A program made the translations under genes and the position numbers. The notes beneath the pieces are model-generated. The model searched no databases and was not told the DNA's origin. It was given only the letters and a program-made list of their open reading frames with translations. Shown here one piece after another: positions 42,187 through 50,349 of a DNA stretch of 57,869 nt; position 1 is the stretch's first letter; each line of letters begins with the position of its first letter. This DNA comes from an uncultured Oscillospiraceae bacterium. Its GTDB lineage: Bacteria > Bacillota > Clostridia > Oscillospirales > Oscillospiraceae. Location: NCBI GenBank assembly GCA_934590355.1, contig CAKTOX010000010.1, forward strand, positions 1 to 57,869, written 5' to 3'.

Positions 42187-42255
42187 CCCTGAGGCTCAAA
42201 TGAGCCTCGGGGCATAGGTGACTGCCGCGGACACCCTTTCCGCAGTAGTCACCTG
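42187..42255. other. Tandem hairpins, possible structured RNA
   Basis: CCCTGAGGCTC/GAGCCTCGGGG (42187-42212) is followed by a longer stem-loop, GGTGACT...AGTCACC with an inner GCGG/CCGC pair (42218-42254). There is no T-run, so this is not an intrinsic terminator. It does not match the R1-R7 repeats. Confidence 0.45.
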
Positions 42256-42264
42256 TGCAAAATC

Positions 42265-42425
42265 CGGCTTCCCCTTGAGGGGAAGCGACATGGCACGGCG
42301 CGCACCCCATTGGCTCCCTTGCGCAAAGGGAGCTGTCAGCAAAGCTGACTGAGGGATCGTAGAAAAAGGACAATCCCACCGGCTCGGCTGACGCCGACCC
42401 ACCTCCCTTTACACAAGGGAGGCAG
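42265..42425. repeat. Repeat cluster R5 (partial), R6 and R7
   Basis: 42265-42286 holds only the CTTCCCCTTGAGGGGAAG hairpin of R1. 42300-42360 is a full R2-type copy with one change (AAAGCTGAC for GAAGCTGAC). 42378-42425 is the GGCTCGGCTGACGCCGACCC block with a CTCCCTTTACACAAGGGAG hairpin, matching the end of the DUF559 gene. Confidence 0.9.
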
Positions 42426-42540
42426 CGCACCCCGCGCAAACGCAGCGGCAATTGTTCTTGCCAATTGCGCACGGGCGGGTTATAATGGAATATCACAATG
42501 TAGATTGCGCAGAAATGCACCTCTAAAAGGAGGAAGATAG

Positions 42541-43131
42541 ATGAAGAAGAAAATTACGGTGATCGCGCTTATCGTGGCGATGGTCGCGGTGCTCGCCCTG
42601 GGCACGGCGGCGTACTTCACCGCCGACGGCACGGCCACCAACGTCATCACTGCCGGCAGCGTGAAGATAAAGCTGCACGAGACGACGGTCAGGGAGGAAG
42701 GCGCGGAGCCCGTCCCGTTCGAGGATGTTTCCGGCGTCATGCCCGGCAGCGTCGTTTCGAAGATCGTGACCGTTGAGAACACGGGAAGCGGTACGGCATG
42801 GGTGCGCATAAGCGTGACGAAGGCGATCGAGCTTGCGCAGGGTCTCGAGGGCGAGACGGATCTCGACCTTGTCGGCCTTGATATCGACACCGAGCACTGG
42901 ACCGAGCGCGAGGGCTACTATTATTATAATGCGCCGCTCGCGGCGGGCGAGACGACCGAGCCCCTGTTCACGGCGGTGACCTTTGCGCGCAGCATGGGCA
43001 ACCTCTATCAGGGCTCGACCGCGACGGTGAGCGTGCTTGCTCAGGCGACGCAGAGCGCGAATAACGGCGCGAGTGCGCTTGAGGCTGCGGGCTGGCCCGC
43101 GGCAGGCGAGGAAGGAGGAGCAAAGGCATGA
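42541..43131 (+). CDS. TasA/CalY-like SipW-dependent fibre protein 4
   Basis: A 196-residue secreted protein; MKKKITVIALIVAMVAVLAL is followed by GTAAYFTADGTATNVITAGSVKIKL. EDVSGVMPGSVVSKIVTVEN and GTAWVRISVTK are typical of the subgroup found beside VWA surface proteins. GGAGGAAGA lies before the ATG. Its stop overlaps the start of the VWA gene (ATGA, 43128-43131), so the two are translationally coupled and probably made in fixed ratio. GC content and codon use are higher than in proteins 1-3. Confidence 0.88.
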   Translation: MKKKITVIALIVAMVAVLALGTAAYFTADGTATNVITAGSVKIKLHETTVREEGAEPVPFEDVSGVMPGSVVSKIVTVENTGSGTAWVRISVTKAIELAQGLEGETDLDLVGLDIDTEHWTEREGYYYYNAPLAAGETTEPLFTAVTFARSMGNLYQGSTATVSVLAQATQSANNGASALEAAGWPAAGEEGGAKA

Positions 43132-46100
43132 AAAAGAGACTGATCGCGCTGCTCCTGTGCCTTGTCATGCTCGTGACCTGCATGGGCGTGGGAATTGACG
43201 TGCTCACAGGCGACGAGGACACGGCTGCGCCCGAAACGACCGTCGAGCCGAGCGCAGAGCCGTCGAGCACCCCCGAGCAGGACGAGTCCGACCTTTTTGC
43301 GCAGCTCATGGCGTGCGAAACTCAGGAGGAAATGGACGCGCTGATTGACGGCGTGACCGAGGAGGAAATCGCCGCGCTTCTCACCGAGGAGCAGATTTCC
43401 GCCGCAAGTGAGCACTATGCCGCGCTTGCCCCCGCAAGCGAGGAAACGGCGGAGGAGAGCGGCGAGCCTGCCTATATTCCTGCCGTCAACTTCACAAACG
43501 TTGCGCCGATGCTTGACCCGGTCAAGGGTGCGGCTCCGCGCAAGCTTGCAAGAGCTGCCGCCAACGGCAGCGGCAAGGACGAGGGCGTGGTGTATAACAA
43601 GACCGCAACCGCTAACGGCAACGGAACTTACACCATTACGCTTGAAGCATATGCCACCGGCGAGAAGGTCATTTCCCAAATTAGCAAGGACGTCCCCACC
43701 GATATAGTTCTTGTCCTTGACCAGTCCGGCTCAATGGCATTTTGCATGCAGTGCGGAAAAGAAAACTGCAACGGACACATGGTTGGCAAAGAGCCAATCT
43801 ATGCGAATGAAGTAAATACAAATGATTTTTACTATGCTTATATTGACGGCGAGTGTGTTAAGATGCGCTACTGCCCAAATAATCATAGCGCTAGTTTGAA
43901 TAAGCATGAAAATAGCTGGGTAAAATTTGATTTAGCGACATCGGGCTGGTATCACAAAAACTTCATTGAAAAACAAGGAACAATTTTCCCGATGACATCA
44001 GAGTCAGATACTACCGTTGGTCATGTTCAGTTTTACAGAGCAGCTGAGAAGGTAGAAGAAACTCGTCTGCAAGCGCTTACGACTGCCGTTACTCAATTTA
44101 CAAATGCTGTTGCGGAGAAGGCGGCCGGAAAAGACGGAAACATCACAACAACAGCCGATAACATCAACCACCGCATTGCGATAGTCGGCTTTGCAAGTAA
44201 ATCCGGCAACGGAAACAACACAGAGCTTCTGTCGATAAAGGACAATAACAGCGGCGAAGTCGGTGTAAAATACGGTGCCATTACTGAGCAAAATTATAAA
44301 GATGTTTTGCAGAGTATGGATACCGCGGCCGGTAAGACCATGGTTTCTAACGCCATTAAAGCATTGGCTGCCGAAGGTGCGACGAGGACCGACCTCGGCA
44401 TGGATATGGCTGAACGCATCTTGAGCGCTAACCCCGTAAAACAGGGAGAACTGCGCAACAGAGTTGTCGTTGTTTTTACTGATGGGTCACCCACGAATTC
44501 AAATGGCTTCCAAAAGACAGTGGCAAATAGCGCTATAACAACATCTGAAAGAATACAAGATAGCGGGGCGACCGTATATACAATAGGTGTTTTCTCCGGC
44601 GCAAATGCAAACGAAGCAGGACAAGAACCGTCAAAAGATTTGGAGAATTACTTCTGGGGTAATCCAGCATATACTGACAAGGAGATGACGGATGCATGCA
44701 ACTGGTTCATGCAGAAGCTTTCGTCCAACAAAGGTAAAGTCAGCAACCCGAGCTTTTACCTCTCTGCAGGTGATTCCGCTTCGCTGAATAACATCTTTAA
44801 GCAAATATCCGATCAAATCGAAACCGGCGGCGCGACCACAACGCTTGACAGCAAAACGGTCATCAAGGACGTTGTTTCCGACGCGTTCAAGCTGCCCAAC
44901 GGCGCAACGGGAAAGGATATTACGCTTGAAACCTATAAATATGACGGAGAAAACAAGTGGACTAAAAATCCGGATGCCATGGGTGCAACGGCGAGCGTAA
45001 ATACGGCAACCGGCGAAGTGAGCGTGACGGGCTTTGATTTCAAAGAGAATTATGTTGCCGACATAAAAAATGATGCCGGAGCAGTGACCGGCCATCGCGG
45101 TCATAAGCTTGTCATCAAATTCAATGTAACGGCAAAGGACGGCTTCCTTGGCGGCAATGGTGTGCCTACGAACGCAAATGCCGGTATTTATGCCAATAAG
45201 GACGCAGATAAGCCCATCTTTACATTTAATAAGCCGACCGTCAATGTTCCGATAAAAGATGTTACGGTTGCGGCAGCTGATAAGAATGTCTACCTGATGT
45301 CCGACCTAACGGCAGAGGAACTCAAGAACGGCGCGACTGTTAAGGCTGGCAATGTCTCGCTTAAACTCAATGATAATAACTTTGGGCTTAAGTCTTGGCA
45401 GAATGAATATGTTAATATTACGCCTGTCATAAAAGACAAAGACGGTAAAACAGTCACAAGCCTTTATGATTTGAAAGTCGATCAGGATTATTCGCTGACC
45501 GTAACGGTTTCGCCTAAAACCGGCAGTGGAGAAAAATCCGGCACCGGCACGGCGAAGGTCAATGTGTTCACTCCTGTGCTGACCTATCAGGACAGCGCGA
45601 TCGACCTTGGCACGACGCCTAATTACGGTACCGAGAACTATGTTTCCACGGCGTGGAATCATAAAGGAACGGATAGCGAAACCGTTACCATGGTAGGCAC
45701 TGCTCCGACGCTCACGCTGAGCTATGATCCCGCAGCAGGGGCGTTCAGCGTTGATACCCATGTTAAGGTGACGGTCAAGATCGGCGGCACTGATGTTACC
45801 GGTAATGTCAAATTCGAACATGAGACGTGCACTTATGAACCGTGCAATTTCGATAAATCGCAAGGTCAGTTTGTCGTTCACATCAAGACCTTTGATCTGA
45901 CGATAACCAAGAGAATTACATCTGACGAGAGTGATCTCTACGGCGCACGCGACTTCGTGTTTAATGTAAAGAGCGAGGACGGCAAGACTGATATTGACGT
46001 TGTTGTCCATGTTGATGCAAACAGCACCAGCGGCAGCACCACCATCAAGGGTCTGCCCGTCGGAACTTACACGATAACGGAAAACCACGCATGGTCTTGG

Positions 46101-46289
46101 CGCTATGAGCTCGAAGGAGTCGCTCGCGCAAGCGAAACTAACGGTGAGTTAAGATACACGGACGGTTACTCGGCAACATACACTCCGAAAGACGGAACGA
46201 ATAATGGACTTGTATTCACAAACAGACTTGTTGAATTTAAGTGGCTGAGCTTTGTGGATAGAGTCCAAAACATCTTCGGAAGTAAATAA
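43128..46289 (+). CDS. Large VWA-domain surface protein
   Basis: A 1053-residue secreted protein. It has a signal peptide (1-20), an acidic low-complexity region (about 30-120), and a VWA domain at about 190-580 with MIDAS motif DQSGSM (D198, S200, S202) and a later VVVVFTDGSPT. Directly after the MIDAS lies a cysteine/histidine-rich insert, CMQCGKENCNGH, with CPNNH further on, which could bind zinc. Beta domains follow, and near 945-1035 is a Cna-B-like module (DLTITKRITSDESDLYGARD, then GLPVGTYTITENHAW). It has no LPXTG and no C-terminal membrane helix; it ends WLSFVDRVQNIFGSK. It is probably held by the surrounding fibre proteins. Adhesin-like role inferred. Confidence 0.88.
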   Translation: MKKRLIALLLCLVMLVTCMGVGIDVLTGDEDTAAPETTVEPSAEPSSTPEQDESDLFAQLMACETQEEMDALIDGVTEEEIAALLTEEQISAASEHYAALAPASEETAEESGEPAYIPAVNFTNVAPMLDPVKGAAPRKLARAAANGSGKDEGVVYNKTATANGNGTYTITLEAYATGEKVISQISKDVPTDIVLVLDQSGSMAFCMQCGKENCNGHMVGKEPIYANEVNTNDFYYAYIDGECVKMRYCPNNHSASLNKHENSWVKFDLATSGWYHKNFIEKQGTIFPMTSESDTTVGHVQFYRAAEKVEETRLQALTTAVTQFTNAVAEKAAGKDGNITTTADNINHRIAIVGFASKSGNGNNTELLSIKDNNSGEVGVKYGAITEQNYKDVLQSMDTAAGKTMVSNAIKALAAEGATRTDLGMDMAERILSANPVKQGELRNRVVVVFTDGSPTNSNGFQKTVANSAITTSERIQDSGATVYTIGVFSGANANEAGQEPSKDLENYFWGNPAYTDKEMTDACNWFMQKLSSNKGKVSNPSFYLSAGDSASLNNIFKQISDQIETGGATTTLDSKTVIKDVVSDAFKLPNGATGKDITLETYKYDGENKWTKNPDAMGATASVNTATGEVSVTGFDFKENYVADIKNDAGAVTGHRGHKLVIKFNVTAKDGFLGGNGVPTNANAGIYANKDADKPIFTFNKPTVNVPIKDVTVAAADKNVYLMSDLTAEELKNGATVKAGNVSLKLNDNNFGLKSWQNEYVNITPVIKDKDGKTVTSLYDLKVDQDYSLTVTVSPKTGSGEKSGTGTAKVNVFTPVLTYQDSAIDLGTTPNYGTENYVSTAWNHKGTDSETVTMVGTAPTLTLSYDPAAGAFSVDTHVKVTVKIGGTDVTGNVKFEHETCTYEPCNFDKSQGQFVVHIKTFDLTITKRITSDESDLYGARDFVFNVKSEDGKTDIDVVVHVDANSTSGSTTIKGLPVGTYTITENHAWSWRYELEGVARASETNGELRYTDGYSATYTPKDGTNNGLVFTNRLVEFKWLSFVDRVQNIFGSK

Positions 46290-46305
46290 GGAGGAGGGCT
46301 GAAAC

Positions 46306-46851
46306 ATGAAACTTTATGGCGGCAGAAGCCACAACGGAAAACGCAGCCTCGCAGCTCTGATAGCCCTCGTCCTTATCATCTGCGTCGCTGTCGGCGGCAC
46401 GATCGCTTACATCGTGACACAGACAGATGCGGTTAAGAATATTTTCAATCCGGCTGACGTAACGATTGATATTTACGAGAATTTTGACGGTCAGGTTAAG
46501 AAAAATGTGGCTGTTGAGAACACCGGAACTACCGATGCTTACATTAGGGTGAAGCTTGTTACATATATGGTTGATGAAAGTGGCAACCCTACTGCCGGGA
46601 CGGCTACAATTCCTGAGTTTACACCGGGTGAAAACTGGTTTTATGATAACAATAGTGATGCTTATTACTTCCGTAATCCTGTTGCCCCGAGTGTAAGAAC
46701 TTCGGCTTTAATTGGCGAAGCTGGAATAACGCTCGCAAACGGCCAAGTCGTTGAAGTCCTCGCCGAGGGTATTCAGGCAACACCTATTGACGCTGTTAAA
46801 GCAGCTTGGGGCGATGCCATAGCCAGTCAGCTTGAAAATAAGGGGGCGTGA
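46306..46851 (+). CDS. TasA/CalY-like SipW-dependent fibre protein 5
   Basis: A 181-residue secreted protein with a longer charged N-terminus (MKLYGGRSHNGKRSLAALIA) and hydrophobic core ending GGTIAYIVTQTDAVKNIFNP. VKKNVAVENTGTTDAYIRVKLV and FTPGENWFYDNNSDAYYFRN are typical of the group. The shared ending NIF(G/N) of this signal region and of the VWA protein C-terminus is noticeable. It lies 16 bp after the VWA gene and 2 bp before the anchored protein, in one operon. Confidence 0.87.
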   Translation: MKLYGGRSHNGKRSLAALIALVLIICVAVGGTIAYIVTQTDAVKNIFNPADVTIDIYENFDGQVKKNVAVENTGTTDAYIRVKLVTYMVDESGNPTAGTATIPEFTPGENWFYDNNSDAYYFRNPVAPSVRTSALIGEAGITLANGQVVEVLAEGIQATPIDAVKAAWGDAIASQLENKGA

Positions 46852-46853
46852 AC

Positions 46854-47480
46854 ATGAAAAAGAAAGTATTTGCTCTTATCATGGTGCTTGCGCTCTGCAT
46901 CGGCCTCGCGCCCGCGGCGCTTGCCGCGTCGGTCAGCTACGAGGGGCAGGCGGACAAGTTCGTCTTTGCCCCCGGCAGCGACTATTCGCCCACCGACCTT
47001 TTTGAGGATTTCAAAGGCGTTATGCCCGGCGATCAGCTCACACAGCAGATCCGGGTCAAAAATAACGCCGACAACAAGGTCAAGGTGAAGATCTACATGC
47101 GCGCCCTCGGTGCGCAGGAGGAGTCGGCTGAGTTCCTCAGTCAGATGAACCTCACCGTCAAGCAGAACGGCGAATCTGTTCTGTTCGACGCGCCCGCCGA
47201 CAGTAAGGCGACCCTTGAGGATTGGGTCTGCCTCGGCACGTTCTACTCAGGCGCCGACATTAAGCTCGACGTCACGCTGAACGTACCGCTGGAGATGGGC
47301 AATGATTTTCAGGAGTCCGTCGGTTACCTCGACTGGCAGTTCAAGGTCGAGGAGTTCCCCATCGAGTCTACCGACCCGAAAACCGGCGATGACTTCAATA
47401 TTTGGCTCTATGCCGGCATCGGCGTTGTCGCTCTGTGCGGCATCGTGGTGCTGTTAAAACGCAATAGAGAGGAAGTCTGA
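46854..47480 (+). CDS. Sortase-anchored surface protein with PKTGD motif
   Basis: A 208-residue secreted protein. GTG at 46848 is possible, but AAGGGGG at 46839 fits the ATG at 46854. An ordinary signal peptide ends LAPAALAAS, not a SipW-type end. The mature domain has FKGVMPGDQLTQQIRVKNNA, resembling the TasA-like neighbours. The C-terminus has the full sortase pattern: STDPKTGDD, a hydrophobic helix (IWLYAGIGVVALCGIVVLL) and KRNREEV. It is the only anchored protein in the cluster and may be the wall-linked base of the fibre, attached by the sortase encoded next. Confidence 0.88.
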   Translation: MKKKVFALIMVLALCIGLAPAALAASVSYEGQADKFVFAPGSDYSPTDLFEDFKGVMPGDQLTQQIRVKNNADNKVKVKIYMRALGAQEESAEFLSQMNLTVKQNGESVLFDAPADSKATLEDWVCLGTFYSGADIKLDVTLNVPLEMGNDFQESVGYLDWQFKVEEFPIESTDPKTGDDFNIWLYAGIGVVALCGIVVLLKRNREEV

Positions 47481-47493
47481 TCCCACAAATCAA

Positions 47494-47522
47494 GCCTGCC
47501 GGGCCCCTTCGTTCCGGCAGGC
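47494..47522 (+). terminator. Hairpin between anchored protein and sortase gene
   Basis: GCCTGCCGG pairs with CCGGCAGGC, followed by GCTTTCTC. The T-run is weak; it could attenuate rather than end transcription into the sortase gene. Confidence 0.55.
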
Positions 47523-47544
47523 GCTTTCTCTAATCGGAGTAATT

Positions 47545-48282
47545 ATGAAACGTTATGTAAGGATCATATTGCTTGTACTGTGCTTCGCGGTGATGCTGCT
47601 GTGCGCGTATAAAATCTACGGCTACGTGAGCGAAAACAGGCGCAGCGCCGAGCTCAACAAGGGCATTGTGAACGATTTCGTCGCGGCCGAGGAGGAGAGC
47701 TCGGAGATACCGCTGACGGTCGATTTCGCGGGGCTCAAGGCTCAGTGCAAGGACGTCGTCGGCTGGCTCTACTGCGAGGGTACGGTGATAAACTACCCCG
47801 TCGTGCAGGCCGAGGACAACAGCTACTACCTGCGCCGTATGCTCGACGGCAGCTATAACTCGAACGGCACGCTGTTCATGGATTGCCGCGACGACCCGAA
47901 TATGGGCAGCCTCAACACCGTCATTTACGGGCATCATATGCGCTCGGGCGCGATGTTTGCGGTGCTCGATAAGTTCGTCGAGCAGGATTTTTACGAGGAG
48001 CACCCCGTGGTTTGGTACCTGACCGAGCAGCGCGCTTATAAGATCGAGCTGCTTGCGACCTTTGTCACGCCCTCGGATTCGGACAGCTACAAGATGTTTG
48101 ACGAGCCTGCGGAGCTTGAGGCGTATCTTGCCGAGGCGCTCGGAAAGTCGAAGTTCAGAACCGCGGCGGACACGCAGGGCGTTGAGCGGATAATGACCCT
48201 GTCCACCTGCGCGTATGAGTACGACAATTCCCGCACCGTCGTCGTCGGAAGCGTCATACCCGTCGAATACAAGACCTCGTAA
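47545..48282 (+). CDS. srtB: Class B sortase
   Basis: A 245-residue transpeptidase with an N-terminal membrane helix (7-27). Catalytic residues are H130 in VIYGHHMRSGAMF, C222 in MTLSTCAY and R230 in NSRTVVVG. The insertion between these strands and VDFAGLKAQCKDVVGWLYCEG-type N-domain are class B features. It should cut the PKTGD motif of the preceding gene product and join it to the wall or pilus. It is the last gene of the surface cluster, ended by a terminator at 48304-48341. Confidence 0.93.
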   Translation: MKRYVRIILLVLCFAVMLLCAYKIYGYVSENRRSAELNKGIVNDFVAAEEESSEIPLTVDFAGLKAQCKDVVGWLYCEGTVINYPVVQAEDNSYYLRRMLDGSYNSNGTLFMDCRDDPNMGSLNTVIYGHHMRSGAMFAVLDKFVEQDFYEEHPVVWYLTEQRAYKIELLATFVTPSDSDSYKMFDEPAELEAYLAEALGKSKFRTAADTQGVERIMTLSTCAYEYDNSRTVVVGSVIPVEYKTS

Positions 48283-48303
48283 CGCTGCACTGTAATAAAA
48301 ACG

Positions 48304-48341
48304 AAAACCGGCGGCCTCCGCAAAGAGACCGCCGGTTTTTT
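48304..48341. terminator. Bidirectional terminator
   Basis: AAAACCGGCGG pairs with CCGCCGGTTTT, with T and A tracts on both sides, between the convergent sortase and GH2 genes. Confidence 0.93.
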
Positions 48342-48381
48342 GCACCATATGCAGTTATAAATCAAGGCTAAAATATACGCC

Positions 48382-50073
48382 TTACTCCACCGATACGATC
48401 GTTCGCACGGCTTCGGGGTCAAGCTTCACCACCTTGCGGTCAAAAGTGATAAGACCGTTGACCTCCTGCTCCACATCGGAGAGCTGGGTGTAGACCGCGG
48501 CGGTCAGGCCCTCCTTATAGGCGGGGCGTATCTGCTCGCGGTAGAGCTTTTCGAGCTCCTTTTTGAGCTCCTTGTCGGACTTGAGCTTTTTGTAGCCGAA
48601 GTTATCGCTGCCGAAGCTGTGCCCCTCGCAGCGGAGGTTATAGCCGCCGAACTCGCTCAGGAGCACGGCGCGTCCGAGCTTGTCGGGCTTGAAAACGTAT
48701 TTTTTGAAATAAACGTGCAGGCTCTTGGTCTGCCCCGTTTTTTGATCGTGCCAGCCCGAGGCGTGGTCGATCGTGCGCGTCGGATCCATGCGCTCGAGCT
48801 TTTCGGCGATGCGTGCGGCGTCAAACTGACCCCAGCCCTCGTTGAACGGCACCCACATTGCGATGCACGGGCAGTTATACAGCAGATCGACCATCTCGTT
48901 TAGCTCGGTCTCGTATTCGACCCTGCCCTCGAGCTCATCGCGGGCGAAGAGCTTGTAGTTTTTATCGCTCAGGTGGATCCCAGTGACGAGCGGTGTGGAG
49001 ATGATTGCGGGGTTATAGCTGCCGCCGCCGTTTATCATGTCCTGCCAGACGAGCATTCCGAGCCTGTCGCAGTGATAGTACCAGCGCAGCGGCTCTATCT
49101 TTATGTGCTTGCGCAGCATATTGAAGCCCATGTCCTTTGCGGTCTGAATATCGAAAACGAGCGCCGCGTCCGAGGGTGCGGTGTACATTCCGTCCGACCA
49201 GTAGCCCTGATCGAGCAGACCGTTGTGGAAATACGGACGTCCGTTCAGGAACAGGCGCTTCACACCCTTGGCGTCGGTTTCGACGGAGAATTTGCGCATG
49301 GCAAAGTAGCTGTCCACCCTGTCCTCGCCGCACTCGACCGAGAAATCGTAGAGCTTCGGGTTTTCGGGCGTCCAGGGCTCGAAATTCGGCACGGGTATCT
49401 CGGCGGGGATCTGATACCTTTGACCGTTAAAAACGGCGTAGGCGCGGCTGTCGCCGACGATATCGGCGTTTACGCGAACGAGGGCGCGGTCAAAGTCGGG
49501 CGTAATGTGCAGCTTTCTGATGCAGTCTCTGGGCACGCACTCCGCCCAAACGCTCTGCCATATGCCGCTTTGCGGGGTGTACCATATGCCGCCGCGCTTC
49601 ATTTTCTGCTTGCCGCGGGCATGATACGAGGTGTCGCTCTCGTCGCGCACGCTCAGCGACAGCTCATTTACGTCCTTCGACAGGAAGCCCGTTGCGTCAA
49701 ATTCAAAGGGGAGGTAGCCTCCCTTGTGACGGAAGGCGCGCAGTCCGTTAATATAGACCGTGCAGCTTTGATCGACCGCGCCGAAGTGCAGTATCACTCT
49801 GCCGCTCATGTCCTCCGGGCGCACCCAGTCGCGGCGGTACCAGAGGTATTCGTCGGGCTGAAGCTGTCTGCCGACTCCGGACAGCTCGCACTCGGGGGAG
49901 AAGGGGACGAGGATCTTGCCGTCCCATTTTTCCGGCTGCTTCTCTCCGGCTGCCGTGATCGCGTAATCCCAGCTTCCGTTGAGGTTTATAAACGACTGCC
50001 TGCGCATCTGCGGGCGGGGGTATTCGGGAAGTATGTTGTCCTTATCGAGCTTTTCGCCCCACGGTGTAAGCAT
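48382..50073 (-). CDS. Glycoside hydrolase family 2 (beta-galactosidase/glucuronidase-like)
   Basis: A 563-residue cytoplasmic glycosidase (no signal peptide). The frame opens at 50199, but AAGGAGGAAC before ATG 50073 gives MLTPWGEKLDKDNILPEYPR. The N-terminal sugar-binding jelly-roll (RQSFINLNGSWDYAI, LHFGAVDQSCTVYING), an Ig-like domain and the TIM barrel are present; the barrel shows GFNMLRKHIKIEPLRWYYHC, the acid/base E in VPFNEGWGQFD and the nucleophile E in LLSEFGGYNL. It is short for family 2, lacking extra C-terminal domains. Single gene; substrate probably a beta-linked plant or host sugar. Confidence 0.9.
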   Translation of the reverse strand: MLTPWGEKLDKDNILPEYPRPQMRRQSFINLNGSWDYAITAAGEKQPEKWDGKILVPFSPECELSGVGRQLQPDEYLWYRRDWVRPEDMSGRVILHFGAVDQSCTVYINGLRAFRHKGGYLPFEFDATGFLSKDVNELSLSVRDESDTSYHARGKQKMKRGGIWYTPQSGIWQSVWAECVPRDCIRKLHITPDFDRALVRVNADIVGDSRAYAVFNGQRYQIPAEIPVPNFEPWTPENPKLYDFSVECGEDRVDSYFAMRKFSVETDAKGVKRLFLNGRPYFHNGLLDQGYWSDGMYTAPSDAALVFDIQTAKDMGFNMLRKHIKIEPLRWYYHCDRLGMLVWQDMINGGGSYNPAIISTPLVTGIHLSDKNYKLFARDELEGRVEYETELNEMVDLLYNCPCIAMWVPFNEGWGQFDAARIAEKLERMDPTRTIDHASGWHDQKTGQTKSLHVYFKKYVFKPDKLGRAVLLSEFGGYNLRCEGHSFGSDNFGYKKLKSDKELKKELEKLYREQIRPAYKEGLTAAVYTQLSDVEQEVNGLITFDRKVVKLDPEAVRTIVSVE

Positions 50074-50289
50074 GGCTGTTCCTCCTTGATGTTTTCTTGT
50101 GATTATACTATACATCATAATGCGAATTTTGATAAGCCCTAAATTTAACGAAGTCCCGCTTTGGGGCGGAAATTGACAAATGTACCACAAGCACCGCAAA
50201 ATGCGCTAAAATATGTGCAATTGTTAATCATTTGTCATGAATAAGCGCCAAAAATCACAAAAAATTGCGCAAAATCGAGTCATTGATTG

Positions 50290-50318
50290 TAGACACAAAA
50301 CATAGTTTATGTTATATT
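50290..50318 (+). promoter_or_regulatory. Candidate rnf operon promoter
   Basis: TAGACA (50290-50295), 17 bp, TATATT (50313-50318); ribosome binding site AGAGAGGTGAT before ATG 50350. Read by eye. Confidence 0.5.
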
Positions 50319-50349
50319 TAAGATTGCATAAATTAGAGAGGTGATGTAA

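Noticed and set aside
39553..42425. CRISPR array
   Set aside because: The repeats are irregularly spaced, contain two hairpins each, are separated by whole genes and have no regular spacers or cas genes.
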